Positions 12,640 through 25,378 of a DNA stretch of 64,000 bases are shown one piece after another (positions within the stretch are counted from its first letter, which is position 1; each line of letters begins with the position of its first letter). This stretch comes from Ottelia alismoides (taxonomy: Eukaryota > Streptophyta > Magnoliopsida > Alismatales > Hydrocharitaceae), in contig JAZKJV010004140.1 in assembly GCA_037367405.1 (NCBI GenBank), forward strand, positions 248,001 through 312,000. The letters are read 5' to 3'. Position numbers and translations under genes: made by a program. The notes beneath the pieces were generated by a model. It saw only the letters and a list, made by a program, of their open reading frames with translations. It was not told the DNA's origin and did no database searches.

Positions 12640-13535
12640 TTATGGTCTCAACTTCTGAAGGATCCACCTCCATTCCTCTTTTTGACACTTTATGCCCAAA
12701 ACTATCTCTTGTCGAACCATAAAGTGCAACTTTCCCCAAGATAATATCAAATTAACCTTGATGCATTTTTGGAGTACTCTATCTAAAAATCCCAAAGTTT
12801 CCTCAAATGAATTGCCAAATATTGAGAAATCATATATAAAAATCTCCATAAAATCACCTACTAAATCTGCAAAAATTGCCATCATACATCTTTGAAATGT
12901 GGTTGGAGTATTATATAATTCAAATGGCTCATCTAAAGGCATATGTTCAAAAAGGGCAGGTGAATATTATTTTTCCTTGATCTTCGATGAGGGTGGGGGC
13001 AATGATAACTTGATTATATCCAGAACATCCATCAAGAAAAAAAATTCTTTCCCTGCTAATTTTTCTACAATTTGATCAATAAAGGATAAGGGAAAGTGAT
13101 CTTTTCTTATTGCCTTATTTAGTTCTTATAGTCAACACAAACTCTCCATGTTGTTGCTACATGAGTTGGTATATCCTCCACTTTTTCATTGGTTACAATA
13201 GTCAATCCAGCCTTGTTTGGTACCACTTGCAATGGGTTAACCCACTGACTATCAGATATATGACAGATTATACCCGCATCCAACCACTTATGGATCTCAT
13301 TCTTAACAACCTCCCGAAGATTGGGATTTAAACGTCTTTGCATTTCACAGGATGTTTTTGCACTATCTTCCAAATAAATATGGTGGGTGCAAAATGTCAG
13401 GCTAATTCCTTTTAAATCATAGATAATCCATCCAATAGCCAGGGAGTTTCTTTTTAATACTTCCATCAATTTCTCTTCCTGGAATGGTTCTAAGTTAGCA
13501 TTTATTATTACATGATGGGTTTGAACATCATCCAA
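12640..13535 (-). pseudogene. Athila-1 reverse transcriptase
   Basis: The N-terminal part at 13535-13119 has IYLEDSAK, RRLNPNLREVV and WRVCVDY. The palm continues at 12942-12640 with NTPTTFQRCMM and FIYDFSIFG. The catalytic FMDDFS has become FIYDFS, so one of the paired Asp residues is lost. A frameshift or deletion separates the two parts at about 12945-13118. Inactive remnant. Confidence 0.87.
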
Positions 13536-13576
13536 GACGACATGTTTCAGATCTTGTGGGGGTGGTTTTAGTTTGA

Positions 13577-13900
13577 CTAGGGGGTAGGTGGGGTCACAAA
13601 GGTGGGTTCATAAGTTGAAATAGATGGTACTATAAGCTGTATAAGGTGGTGAGGCTGTATGTGTTCCTCGGGTGGGCAAAGTGTCTCAATTGGTAGTTCT
13701 AGCATTGGCATTACTAATGAGAGCTCATTGATCAGTGTGCCGCATGCTTTGTCCAATTCTAAAATTTCTTTTCCATAGAGGGGGCACAAAGGCTCTTTTA
13801 ATGCTGCATCTACGAAGTATGTGCTATTCCTGTGGGTGAGGTCCATGTAGGTAGTATTTGGGATAATCATACAAGCCTCCAGTGGGTCCTTGGTGAATTG
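13577..13900 (-). pseudogene. Athila-1 protease-RT linker
   Basis: Open - strand stretch of 97 codons between the protease and RT remnants, in the position of the poorly conserved Athila linker. No catalytic motif. It is proline-rich near its start. Confidence 0.5.
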
Positions 13901-13917
13901 GATCGGTATAAAACTTC

Positions 13918-14436
13918 TTATATTTCAATCATAGCACAATTTTTAATCCACCCACAATCTTTAGTGTCTAGGTCAGTCGCAATGGGAGTGATAAGATCAA
14001 TGGGGACGGCTTCACCATTTACCTTGAATTTAATTTTTTCGTCTCCATAATCAAAACGTGCCTTCGCAGTAGCTAAGAATGGTCTTCCAAGTATGGTGGG
14101 TGTCTGAGAGGGGGTTGGTGTCGGGTCCATATCCATTACCACAAAATCAACATAAATTGTCTTCCTTGGAAAATTGTTTTCCTTGGACCGTAACTAGAAC
14201 ATCCTCCAATAATCCTCTTGTTGTTTTACCGAACGATCAGGCATTTCTAATATCATTGAGACAGGTTTCATTCTTTCAAGGTTGTATTGCTCAATTATAG
14301 CGGTGGGAAGGAGGTTTATGAAAGCATCATTACCCAAAAGGGTACGCTCAAATGTCAGATCTCCAATAATGCAGCGTACTAATGGTGCTCCTGGATCTCT
14401 CTTCTTTTCTGGTAGAAGTGATGAGATCATATTCAT
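13918..14436 (-). pseudogene. Athila-1 aspartic protease
   Basis: Two overlapping frames: 14436-14194 with GAPLVRCIIGDLTFERTLLG and INLLP, and 14142-13918 with PTILGRPFLATAKA. The family's DSGAS/DSGSS active-site motif is degraded to GNDAF, so the catalytic Asp is out of place. The two frames differ, giving a frameshift at about 14145-14195. Confidence 0.85.
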
Positions 14437-14639
14437 GATGGTTTGGTAAAATATGTCCCTCTATCTCTGTATGGTCTGACTTATGTTTCCATTTGGTTTT
14501 CTCTTTGGTGTGCACTTATCTTTTAAGAAGCAAGAGAAAGCATGGACTTGCTCTAATGCTTTAATAAGCGGAATCACAATCACAATGTAAGAAAATAATT
14601 TTTTTAATTCAAGATCTATGGTGGGAGATTTTGTAGTTG
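14437..14639 (-). other. Athila-1 gag-protease junction, degraded
   Basis: By position this joins gag and protease. Several frame changes are present. A block matching the 'LHIxIPLxEAL' region of related elements is readable near 14540-14600. Confidence 0.45.
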
Positions 14640-14836
14640 TTCTTTGAAGTGCTATGGAAAATGGGACAGTCGTGGATGGAACAGAATATACAGGACATAA
14701 GCGTCAGTCAAATCATGTATTATGGGAGTGGCATCATCATCTACTTTAACTTGTTTGTCCTTATCATTCGTTTGAGGTATAGGATCAGAAGTGGACTTCC
14801 CATTTCGTAAGGTAAATGCATTTGCATATTGATTAG
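14640..14836 (-). pseudogene. Athila-1 gag C-terminal part
   Basis: Contains NAFTLRNGK, the conserved TLRSGK-like block at the end of Athila gag. It is cut at 14836/14837 by solo LTR-A; the main gag lies on the other side from 17488. Confidence 0.78.
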
Positions 14837-16892
14837 TGTTGGACATGCGAGCCCACGGCGAGCCATTATGCAATAAATGTTATTGCAAATATCATTCCCT
14901 GATCTGAAATGAAGAATAAATAATTTGCATAATAGGTCTCATAGTACAATTAGGGTTATGTACCATGACCATCTTAATGATCATACAACTATTGATTCAA
15001 TTATTGAATCATAGAGGCTGGTGCTTGGATGAATATGTAATGAGTTAGACTGATGACTCATCAAGCACCGTCAAATGATTGTTAAGAGATGATCTCCAGC
15101 CTGAGTAGGAGATGACAATCCTTTCTCAATTAGGCTGATATCTAACCGACCTCATGATGCAGGTCCTATGCATAGGAATAGAGATTCAGAGGTGTCAGAT
15201 TAGTTAGGTCAAAGAGTTGACTTAACGAGTTTGAGATAACCAAAGTCCTATATCGTATGCTGTCATGATATAGGCACGTATCCTCTGACCGGAGACAGAT
15301 GTGTTGTTATATGTCTGAGTATGTACATTTGGCAGACCAATAGGTTGATGACCTAACCAAGGTCTATACACCGACGCGCTGGTGTGCATGTAAGGGCATA
15401 TGAGTAATACGATCTCTCAAAGGGATCATACAGGTTCAGTTACTGAACCGAAAGACATGAGCTCACTCATGAGATATTGGGAAGAATCAAATTCCGTGCA
15501 CGGTCGTCTCGCTTTGGAAGCTTGATCGAATTTGTAGGTTTGATATATACTTTTGGAAAGTATATGATCAAGACCTAGGTATGATATATGCTTTTGGAAA
15601 GTATATGATCGAGACCGACTCCCAATGATCGAATGAGAAACTTACTGATAAAATCATGAAGTAGACAGTATAAAGTTGATCAAATACTTCAGGTTTAATG
15701 TGAGTCTTCCAGTATGCAAGATGTACAGGTATTAGGAATACCTGAGGGTGATGTGATCATAAACGATTGTATAACTATGATGCTTCCATTCCTAGGGAGT
15801 GATGAAACGAGCCTGGATTTTAGTGACTCCTCTCAGTAGAAAAGTAATCTGATCTTAGTCCAAATGTTGGACATTGATCTGAATGTGATTCAGATGCAAT
15901 GGGAATATTATATTTACGGTCTTGATTTAATCAAGCATCTATGGCTGGGCGGCGATCTAGATTTGAGATATGATCTCAATATCCAAGTCACTATACGTGG
16001 AACAATACAATCGCCATGTCCTTATCTCCAAGTATCTGCGGCGAAAGCGCATTATCCTTGAAGGAGTTCATGGATAATTCTATTGTTGATATATGTATCC
16101 AAGCATTGAGAAAATGGATAACTAAATGAGATTTAATTATCATGATTAATATGAATTTGATTTATTATAAAGAGAGTTATCTGAGATAATTAAATGTGAT
16201 TTAATTATCAAAGATGTAAGTAATATGAATGTGATTCATATTATTTGAGAACAAGAGAAATGAGATCCGAGGTGATTTAATTATCATGGATATGAATAAT
16301 GTGGATAGAAATATCCATATTAGTCATATATATTATAAATGTGATTTATAATATATAAGAGAGAGATATTTATAATTTACATTTGTTAATTAAATGTTAA
16401 TGTGAATTGGATTCACATTGGACATTAAATTGAAAATGTAATTTACATTTTATTTTGGATTGTGAATGAGATTCACAAAAATTTCCAATGGCATGATTGC
16501 AATGTTCACAAAATAAATTGGATTTATTTTTTTGAAAATTTGCAACAAAAGTTATTGCAAATATTGGAGAGAATCATGAGATAATGTAATCTCATGTAAT
16601 AGGAAAAGGGCATCCACCTTCCATATAGGAAGAGTGGACGACCACAATTCCCATTGGGAATGTGGTGGCCGTCCACCCTCCTTATGGAAGGAGGCTTACC
16701 TCCTTTCCTATTTCTTCAATGAGGATTGATTTGATATAAATCAAGTTATATTTATTATATATTTGATTTTTATTAAATTAATTGTTGTTGGTTTTTTACC
16801 AACAAAATCTTAGCCATTGAAAGAAACAAAATCAATGAGGACCATTGGATTTGTGTTGTCCCATGGATTGAGATCCATGGATCCCAAAATGC

Positions 16893-16900
16893 TATAAAAG
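16893..16900 (+). promoter_or_regulatory. TATA box of solo LTR-A
   Basis: TATAAAAG, followed about 30-60 bp downstream by a pyrimidine-rich stretch and a (CT)n tract (16948-16995). The Copia-1 3' LTR has the same box at the corresponding place (27736-27743), so this is the conserved LTR promoter. Confidence 0.7.
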
Positions 16901-16942
16901 GAGAGGCACCCCTTTGCTCTTCTTTACACAATAGTTGAGACA

Positions 16943-16947
<5 letters not shown>

Positions 16948-16995
<48 letters not shown>

Positions 16996-16999
16996 CCTC
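16948..16999 (+). repeat. (CT)n microsatellite in LTR-A
   Basis: Nearly pure CT dinucleotide tract with one TTT and one CCC interruption. Shorter versions occur at the same place in the other LTRs of this family (about 27790-27805; complement at about 56434-56455). Confidence 0.9.
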
Positions 17000-17487
17000 T
17001 CATGGCCGTCCACCATGGATGCCCTAGAGAGGTTCTCCATCGCCGCAGCGTCGTCGTTATGCTGCCCGATTGTTTGTTCATAGATCTCCGTCTCCTTTGG
17101 TGTGCCTCGCTCGTGAAGAAGACGTCGGATCTCATGTGTCGAGATCAAGAGGTCCCACAGCTTGGATCATCAACATGGATTGCGAGAAGCACACGGTTCA
17201 TCCCCGCGCTCGCAAGCGTCTCCTCCGTCGGATCGGACTTGAGACAGGAGGTCTCTTCGTTTAGAGACTCGATCACAATCACGCTTCAAGAGGTAACCCT
17301 AATACTTGTTTGTGGTTTAAAAGAAACGATCCGAGAAGTATTCTTGGATCATGTGGTTTCGTCACATGAAAATTTTTTATTTCCGCTGCATAGAACAACT
17401 AGTACGACTAGTCGTTCTTCTTCGTATCCGATACGACGATCACGCTTCCGTGATGCGCTTGAGGATCTAACTATATCCTTCAATTAG

Positions 17488-18946
17488 TCTTGCTTGAGTT
17501 GGGAGTCTTTAATTGTACTTGACCTTGTAATGGTTGTGTAATAAATAGGGGTGTGGTTATTTGTGTTCTTTGTGGTTGGGTAAAAAGTCCAATGGAGTGT
17601 TTTGAAATCCTAATGAAGTTATATGAGATGTCTTGGGTTTTGGTAGGGGTTGAGGAGATAGTGCTAGCATATAAGATATTATTTCAGCAAATTGTCTTGA
17701 TGTCTCCACACTTTGTCTTTCTTGGACTTCCTTTAACTCTTTTATGGCAACCACCAATGCACCTACGTCGACATAAGTAGTATGTTGGTTATTGTGGTGA
17801 ATGGTCAGTTGTTGTGATGGAGTCAGTGTAAAGGGAGTATGCAACATGTGGTTTCCAGTGTTGTGTCCTTGGGCTGGTTGATTTGGGTTATGATTTCTCC
17901 ATCCAAAGTTAGGGTGATATCTCCATCCAAGATTGTATGTCGGGAAGCATGGGTTTTCTTGATTCTTTGGAACCCAATTCATTGATTTTGAGTATATAGT
18001 CAATTCTTGTGACAGAGTTGAAAGTGAGATAAAGTCAACAAAATTGGGGTTGGAGGTCACCCCACAGATGTTCGACTCGGTTTGGGCTAGGTTCTCTATA
18101 CTCTTAGTCATCAATTCTACTTGCTTCGAGGGTATTTCCATCTTGTCCAGCCTTTGTGCTATGAGTTGCAAATCCACAGATGGTACATAGTACGAAGTTG
18201 CATAGTCAAGTGCCCCAACTGGTCTCATATTTCTATTGTAATGGTCGATTGAGAAATTATTCACAAAATTTTCAGCCACATTTTCATATAGTGACCATAG
18301 AAAGTGTTCATCTTGGTTTAAGTAGTCACCGCTGCAAGATCTATCGATAACTCTTTTAAATGATGCATCCAATCCTTCATAAAATATTTGAACAAGTCTC
18401 CATTTTTCAATCCCATGGTGGGGGCATTTTCTTTGCAGCTCCTTAAATCTCTCACATGCTTCATGAAAAGGTTCCTTATTTTTTTTACGTGAAGGAAGAG
18501 ATGCCTTGTCTAAGGCATTTGTTTTTCCAATGGGAAAGTATTTCTTTAAGAATGCTTCCCTAAGGGTGTCCCAAGTCACGATAGGTGTGCCATAATTGCG
18601 AAGCCAATGGCTCGATTTATCCTTAAGAGAAAAAGGAAATGCTTTCATATAGATATATTCTTGTTCCATGTTAGCAATGTTCACGGTATCACAAACAACG
18701 AGAAAGTCTTGGATGTGTTGAAATGAATCTTCAGATTCATTCCCATGGAACTTGGGTAGAAGAGACATGGTAACAACGTTAAGTTCGAAGTTGCCTATAG
18801 CTAGCAGTATTTGAACCCACGGAACTAAGTTTTCGATAGCAGGATTATAGTGGTCTCGGATTGGGGATGGACGTAGTTATTAGATGGAGTTGGGAAAGTT
18901 CTCTCAAGACTACATCCATGAAGTTGGGGTTTTGATTTTCGGCCAT
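17488..18946 (-). pseudogene. Athila-1 gag (nucleocapsid precursor)
   Basis: A long frame of 403 codons (18768-17557) carries the plant retrotransposon gag domain: LPKFHG, FPFSLKDKSSHWL, TWDTLREAFLKKYFP, FHEACERFKELQRKCPHHG. The gag ATG is probably at 18946 (MAENQNPNF), in a different frame, with a shift at about 18850. The frame ends in TAA at 17557; solo LTR-A begins just beyond and the gag tail is at 14640-14836. Gag would form the virus-like particle. This is the best-preserved gene of Athila-1 but it is disrupted. Confidence 0.88.
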
Positions 18947-19317
18947 AGCAGAAAGGTTTAAATTAGATCGATAAGAATGAGGATGGTAGAACAGATCGTA
19001 TATGAGTGGATCTAAGAGAGGATTCCCTTATAGTAAATAGTCTTCTTTACTCTCTCTTTTTTCGGGTTGTTTAAAAGGAGGGGGACATGGGGAGATGAAT
19101 GCAACCAGACGAAAGTTTTTTTAAATGCAACACAGAGATGTGTAGAGGATCTATGAATGCCTAAATCAAAGATATGCCTATTGTCCTTAACATAAACCTG
19201 CTTTTTTGGCTATACGAAAGTTCCTTGCTATTGTGCATTAGCAAAGAACAAAACGAAGTGAGCAACAAGTTAAAATAAAGTAAATCAAACAAGTAAATAG
19301 TGTGCAATGTTACCGAG
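18947..19317 (-). other. Athila-1 leader
   Basis: Short AT-rich stretch between the primer-binding site and the gag ATG. Nothing else recognised. Confidence 0.5.
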
Positions 19318-19335
19318 TCTCCGACAATGGTGCCA
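19318..19335 (-). other. Athila-1 primer-binding site (degraded tRNA-Asp type)
   Basis: On the - strand: TGGCACCATTGTCGGAGA, three bases after the LTR end. Compared with the exact site of Athila-2 (TGGCGCCGTTGCCGGGGA) it has four changes, all G-to-A or C-to-T, consistent with deamination of methylated cytosine. Confidence 0.82.
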
Positions 19336-19338
19336 AAA

Positions 19339-19512
19339 TGCTGAAGCAATTTTCCACAGTTAATGGTGTTTTTTACCAAGTAGTTGAGAAACGCATCGAA
19401 AAACCGCAATTGATCAAATAAAAGTTAAAATGAACCAGCCTCAATAGATGTATAGGGCAAGTCTGAGTGTCGAACTCAGGGACTCGACAGAATTATCATA
19501 CTTAATTTGTTC

Positions 19513-19556
<44 letters not shown>

Positions 19557-21588
19557 TTGTGCTTCACCTGAATATGTACTTGTTCTGATGTTTAGTATAA
19601 ATAAAAATACAATATGTAATAATGTTGAAATATGCATGAATATGCAAAGTATATTCTTCTTGGTGTAAAAGGATGCTCTAAATGCAAGTGGGGAATGCCT
19701 TAAGTTAAAATATAAGGTTTAAAATGGAAAGCAAATTGTTTATAAGAGACTTGTTATGCAATATATGAATTAGAAAGGGCATATATTAAGTTTAAAAGTA
19801 GAGATCTTGTAATAGAACTCAAATGTTTGCTTAAGTTACAGTTTAGTTCAAAGTTTAGTTGACAATAAAATACAATGCATTTCTTTGCATTAAAAGTCCT
19901 TTTATGATGTCGACAATGAAGCGTATACTCCACAATTGTCGATAGTTTAGTCCATGGGAAGGCAATGCTTGAATGCTAGCAGAGCGGCTTGAGTAGTTGG
20001 TGAAGATTGCCTGTCAGGTGTGTGAGTGATTGAAGCTCCAACTTACTTCCTAGTGACCTCAACGTAATTGACAAGAAGTTTAACAACTCCAGCTTGTCGA
20101 CTATGGCAACCGACCTTCACTGCGAGAGACCAAGGATGTGATGCTTTCTCCTTGCATTGCCTTACATGCAACAAGAGATAGGAGATCAAGTATAGCCCCC
20201 GTCTAAATTCAAAGCAATTGGAAATAAGAAGTCGAAAAATGGTGAATGATGAAGTTGGAGAGAGTTGTATTCTCCTCAATGATGGGATGCACTTGCTGTT
20301 GTTACTAGCGAAATCCCAAGGCAATGGATGATGTGTATCGTAGCAGGTGAATAAAGGGTCTAGGGGAGATGAGGTCCTCGACAATGGAGGTGTTGGAGAT
20401 TTTTGGTGTAAGGTTGATGGGAGACGTGTTGCTATCTCGATGGTGGAGGTGCATGAAGGTGTGGAGATGGTTTGTGTGTTTGCACGACTCTAGCTTGATG
20501 CCTCCGTCCATTGGAGTTTCCTATCTATTTATAACCAAGTGGTGAAATTTCTAAAGAACATGTATGGTGACATGAATGTCTTATCACCAGAAAAGAAGAA
20601 GGGTCATTTGAAAGCCCGAGACATGGTCGGAATAGGCCAAGAGACATAGGACAAAGTTGGGTCTTTCTCATTTGTTCTGGTCAACTAGAGGTAGGAGACG
20701 ATGTTGTAACCGTCGGATGCATTAGAAGTTGCAACTTCACCGATGGTCTGGAGCCGTTGGATATTGGATGCATTAATTGCTTTCATGTCATCACAAGAAA
20801 CAAGGGGTTATAATATATCTTAAATGGATTTGTCACGTGGTGGGAAAGATGGTGGGGCTGTCCTTTGTTGTTGAAGTGCCGGGGGTGTTATCGTGTAGTT
20901 AGTGCCGAGAGTATTGATTAATATATCGATTTGAAAATATTATTTGGGCACTTAGTAGTGCAAAAGATGGCTTTCCAGGACATCAAATACGGGATTTATT
21001 TAAATGTTGATATAAATTTTAATCAGATTTTTTTATAAAGGATGCAAATTTGGATCCGTGCCAATATGCTTTTAGATGATACGATCTATCTACCTATATA
21101 ATGGTATATATTATGTTAAGATTGCATTTACTTCTATCCCAATACTTGAAAGTTTTGTATTATTATATATAAGGAAGTGTTAATGTAGTTTTCATAGATA
21201 TGCACATGGATTTATAGTACGTCAATTGTTCCTCTCTTTTTTTAGTTATATGATAGTCATAACTTCATAGGTTCTATAAACTACTCATTTAATATGCTAA
21301 AAGTTGCGCTATGTATTTTGTTTATATCAAATTATATGTGATTAATATTTTAGGATATGTATATTGCATGTAATATGACTATATTCCCAAGGTTGGCTTA
21401 ACTAGTCTATATGGAGTGATTTTATCCTTATGGATTATGGTACAATATATGATGATGATTATCATTGTTACTATTACTATTATTTTGATAAGTTTTGTGT
21501 TCCATATGTTGTGATGAATGGAATGTAAATTATGCATAAAATGTGATGAAAAATGCATGTGATGTCATGACAAATCTATGATTCATCA
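19339..21588 (-). repeat. Athila-1 5' LTR
   Basis: 2250-bp partner of 2092-4554. It contains a (TA)n tract at 19516-19553 that is absent or short in the other LTR. It is followed at 21589 by the target duplication copy CGTAC. Confidence 0.88.
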
Positions 21589-21593
21589 CGTAC

Positions 21594-22079
21594 GGGTGTT
21601 AAGACGGACTTGAGAAATGCTTGTTGTACATGCAAAGCGGAATGAGTTCTCGCTTCTTTTTATCTGAGTTACAGTTTCTCATATGATTGAAATGTAACAA
21701 AGGTAAAAATAAGATACCAAATATTGCTAGAGATATAGAGATAAATATATCTCTTGCTTTGAATGTTTAACAAGGGAATGAACTTTCAAGGTTGAAAAGA
21801 CAGACTAATTTTATTAAAAATCCTTTAAAAGAATTTTAAATTTGAATATTTAATTATTTATATGTTCTAATATAGTGCATTATTAATTTCAGACATGAAA
21901 TCCATAACCTACTCAGCAGGCTTCTAGAGGTCAACTAGTTAACTAGATCGAATTGCTCGGATTGGATCCATAATTTGGACCTTATTCTTTCAATAGATCG
22001 CACCTCTTATGTTCTCTCAAAGAACATGTACACAAACCCTCAAACATTATAAGAAATAAAATTCAATGAAAAATGTCAT
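21594..22079 (+). other. Copia-1 leader continued
   Basis: Copia-1 sequence after the Athila-1 insertion, before the first gag homology. No coding frame recognised. Confidence 0.5.
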
Positions 22080-22695
22080 GAAGATCATTCATTGGCTAGA
22101 TGTCGTATTCTGGGATCATTATCCAATGTGCTTCAAAAGCAATATGTGGATATATATTCTTGCTAGTTTATAATACTAAATCTAAAGAGATGATTGGTGA
22201 TGTCAACCACACTCAACGTTACAATATTGAGAAAGAACTTATTTGCTACAAGATGCAGGAAGGGACTTCGGTTCAAAAACATATCATCAAAATGTTTGGT
22301 TATCTCTTGGAACAAGAGACTCTCGGGGATGAGATGGATGTAGATATGCCGTCTGACTTCATTTTATTATCTCTACCCATGTCTTTCACAAACTTTGTTG
22401 ATTGTACCACATGAATAAGTTGAGGTTATCTAACAATGAACTCAGGGCTTCATTAAAGTCTATAGAAGACGTACTGAAGAAAGAGAATCTTACTGACAAT
22501 GTAATGGTTGTACAAGTCAAAGGGAAGCAAGGTCGGAAGCATGGGGCTCGGAAGGGTCCTGTCTAGAAGAAAAAGAAGAAGAGTCAAGTTGTTGGATCAT
22601 ATTATAATGTTTCTACATTGATAGCATCTAATAAAACCGATGTCAGTCATCACTGTAAAAATTCAGGGCACTGGAAGTGTAACTGCCCAGAATAG
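22080..22695 (+). pseudogene. Copia-1 gag
   Basis: A 104-codon frame (to 22414) contains RYNIEKELICYKMQEGTSVQ and LLEQETLG, typical of the copia gag (UBN2-type) domain. After a frame change it continues as NELRASLKSIEDVLKKE and ends with a zinc-knuckle remnant, HHCKNSGHWKCNC, in which the first Cys of the CCHC box is missing. An internal TAG lies near 22564. Inactive. Confidence 0.82.
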
Positions 22696-23159
22696 AGAAA
22701 GATAAAGCCCAACATGTATAGAATCTACTTTCATCATTGAAACCAACTTTTTCGTAGGATGAGAAGGTAGTGGCATCATCGATTCTGTTGCTTATGTTCA
22801 TGTAAGCAATCTGTTGCATCTATTTTAGGAAACTAGGAATGTTGATGAAGGGAAGATAGTCATCCAAATGTGATATGATGTAACTATTGCAACATTCGTT
22901 ATTAGGACGTGCAGACTATCATTACCTAATGGAAGAGTCCTAGTACTTATAGAGTGTCTTTATGTTTCGAATGTTAGAAGGAACATTATATATGTATCTA
23001 TGCTTGTTAGAAATGGATATTCGTTCTTACTCTATAATAAACTTGTCATAAGTCGTTATGATAAACAAATTACGGATGGTAATCTAACTTCCGCTTGTCA
23101 TGAATGTTACTACCAATAATAAAAACCCTAAAAGAACTAGAGAGGATGGAAATTATTAA
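22696..23159 (+). pseudogene. Copia-1 protease region, heavily degraded
   Basis: The frame is broken; weak copia-type blocks are visible (for example CLYVSNVRRNIIYVSML, like the LHVPxxxxNLLSV stretch after the protease). The catalytic D[TS]G is not recognisable by eye. Confidence 0.5.
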
Positions 23160-24030
23160 AACATGATTTGGCATCAAAGGTTTGGTCATTTATTAGTTGA
23201 TAAGATCAACATATTGATAAAGGATGAACTCTTAGATTTTCAACGGGTTCAACCTTTGCCTAATCGTGAATATTGTATTCAAGGTAAAATGAGCATGACA
23301 CCTTTTCGTAACGAGGTTACACGATGGAAGATGTTCTTGACCTAATGCATACTGATGTATGCGGCCCCTTCAGTATTATGATCCGAAATGGATATTGATA
23401 TTATTTGATATCTATTGATGACCATTCACGATACAACTTTATCTTCCTATTACATCATAAATCTAACACCTTTGAAAATTTCAAAGAGTTCATTTCTTTG
23501 GTTGAGAGCCAAATCGATAAGAAGATTAAATAGATTCAATATGATCAAGGTGGCGAGCATCTCTCAGATAAATTTAAGTAATACCTCAAAGAGAGAGGAA
23601 TTATCTCCAATCTCACTCATCCTAGAACTCCCCAACATAATGGCGTTGCTGAAAAACAAAACATGACCATCACGTACATGGTCCGTTTAACGATGAGTAA
23701 AGTGCATTCGCTTCTTAGTTTTCTGGTGATATGCAGTATAGACTATAATATATATCCTAAGCAAGATTCTTTACCCAAAACTCCTCATGAAACTTTGGTA
23801 TGGTACCGAGACCAGTATTAGACACTTGAGGATTTGGGGTTGCTTGGTCCATGCGAAGAACGTGGATCTAGAATCTCACAAACGAGAGTGCTACTTCATT
23901 GGGTATGTAAAGGACAGTATTGGATACAAAATTTATGATCTCGATACTCAAAACATTTTTGCCTTTAGAAATGTAAAATTTATGGGGGATGACTTCCTTA
24001 AGAGTCAACACAAAAATGAAGCGAACTAAC
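23160..24030 (+). pseudogene. Copia-1 GAG-pre-integrase and integrase
   Basis: WHQRFGHL starts the zinc-binding domain. The DDE core is traceable in pieces: LMHTDVCGPF, YDQGGEHL and HPRTPQHNGVAE, carrying the three acidic residues of the family. A later piece (23787-24029) has LRIWGCLVHAK and CYFIGYVKDSIGYKIYD. At least five stops and several frameshifts interrupt it. Confidence 0.83.
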
Positions 24031-25378
24031 TCATTGCCCTAAGAATATTGATCTTCTTGAACAAAAAACTGAAGGAGTAAATAATGATGAAACACCCGTA
24101 CATCTTCGAAGGAGTTTGAGGGTGGTTACACCACCTGAAAGGTACAGATTCCATGTACCAGGTGAAATTGACAATGATCCAACTTCATTTGATGAGGCAC
24201 TCACAGATCATGACATGGATAGATATATGCTAAAAATGAAGTCTGAGATAGACTCCGTGCATAGGAATGGTGCATGGACCCTAGAGGATCCACCTAGAGG
24301 GGTAAAATCCATTGTGTGTAAATGGATCTTCAAGAGAAAGAGGGGACCTGATGGGAAGGTAGAGACCTTAAAGGAATGACTCCTAGACAAAGTCTACATG
24401 AAGAGAGAATGCATTGACTACGATGAGACATTTTTTCATATGGCTATGCTTAACCATCAGGGCATTGCCAGCTATAGTTGTATATCTTGACTACGACATC
24501 TTGTAGATGGACATCATGATATCATTTATCAATGGATACCTAAAGGAGGATATCTATATGGAGCAACTTCAAGGCTTCAAAACTAAGGAAGGTAAAGTAT
24601 CCAAGAAGAAGAAATGCATCTATGGTCTCAAACGAGCTTCTCGTAGTTGGAACTTCAGATTTGAGGAAATCATAAAGAGTTATGATTTTGTCCATAATCC
24701 TGATGGATCGTGTGCATACAAGAAGCTCAGTGGGAGTGCCACTGTATTCATCGTGCTTTACATAGATGGCATCCTTATCTGAAAATGATACATGGATGAT
24801 AACCGGTGTTAAGATTTTGTTGTCACATACCTTCAAGATGAAAGATCATGGAGAAACCTCTTATATCTTGGGTCTGAAGCTGTTAGAAATAGAAAAAAGA
24901 GGATTTTGGGATTGTCACAATATGGGTACATTAAGAAGATCCTAGAACGTTTCCATATGGAGATATCCAAGAAAGACTTTCATCCCGTAAGACATGGTAT
25001 CCACCTATCTCAAGGGATGGATCCTCAAAGTGTTGAGGATAAGAAAGTCATGGCTGGATGCCCCTATGCATAAGCTGTGGGAAGTCTAATGTAAGTCATG
25101 ATGTACACAAAAGATCAGATCTTCCATGCAGTGAGAGTGGTAAGTCGTTACCAATATTTATATGGAGAACACACTTGAATGGAATGGAGAATATCTTTAA
25201 GTATCTAAGATGGATGCAAGATTACATCTTGGTCTATATAGATGGTGATCTCCAAGTTTTAGGATATACAGATTAAGAATACCAATCTGATATAGATGAA
25301 TACAAGTAAACTTCAAGGCTTGTGTTCTTGTTGAATGGTTGTACTGTTACTTGAAGAAGCAAGAAGCAGGACACTACA
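24031..25378 (+). pseudogene. Copia-1 reverse transcriptase
   Basis: 24116-24379 has PTSFDEAL, NGAWTLEDPPRGVKSIVCKW and IFKRKRGPDG. 24507-24782 has FINGYLKEDIYMEQLQGF, KKCIYGLKRASRSWN and VLYIDGILI. The catalytic YVDD has become YIDG, losing one Asp. A frameshifted block lies between (24380-24506), and further pieces follow to about 25280. Dead enzyme. Confidence 0.87.

Larger units (their letters stand above)
14837..17482 (+). mobile_element. Solo LTR-A of a Copia-1-related family
   Basis: Starts TGTTGGACATGCG and ends CCTTCA, with a perfect 5-bp target duplication ATTAG (14832-14836 and 17483-17487). It aligns over its whole 2646 bp with the Copia-1 3' LTR (25752-28304). With both duplication copies hugging a single LTR, it is a solo LTR left by LTR-LTR recombination. 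It interrupts Athila-1 gag. The open frames around 17002-17487 lie in its transcribed part and are not protein genes. Confidence 0.93.
2092..21588 (-). mobile_element. Athila-1: old Gypsy (Athila-lineage) retrotransposon with nested insertions
   Basis: It reads right to left: 5' LTR 21588-19339, primer-binding site 19335-19318, gag, protease, RT, RNase H, integrase, purine tract, 3' LTR 4554-2092. The flanking duplication is CGTAG (2087-2091) and CGTAC (21589-21593). RT-RNase H-integrase order and motifs such as WGIDFMGPF place it in the Athila lineage of Ty3/gypsy. Removing the CACTA (6682-11364) and solo LTR-A (14837-17482) leaves about 12.2 kb, a normal Athila size. The LTRs are clearly diverged and every gene is broken, so it is an old copy. 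It sits in the leader of Copia-1. Confidence 0.9.

Noticed and set aside
17002..17487. 161-codon + strand frame
   Set aside because: Lies within solo LTR-A downstream of its TATA box and CT tract. The homologous region in the Copia-1 LTRs is not open.
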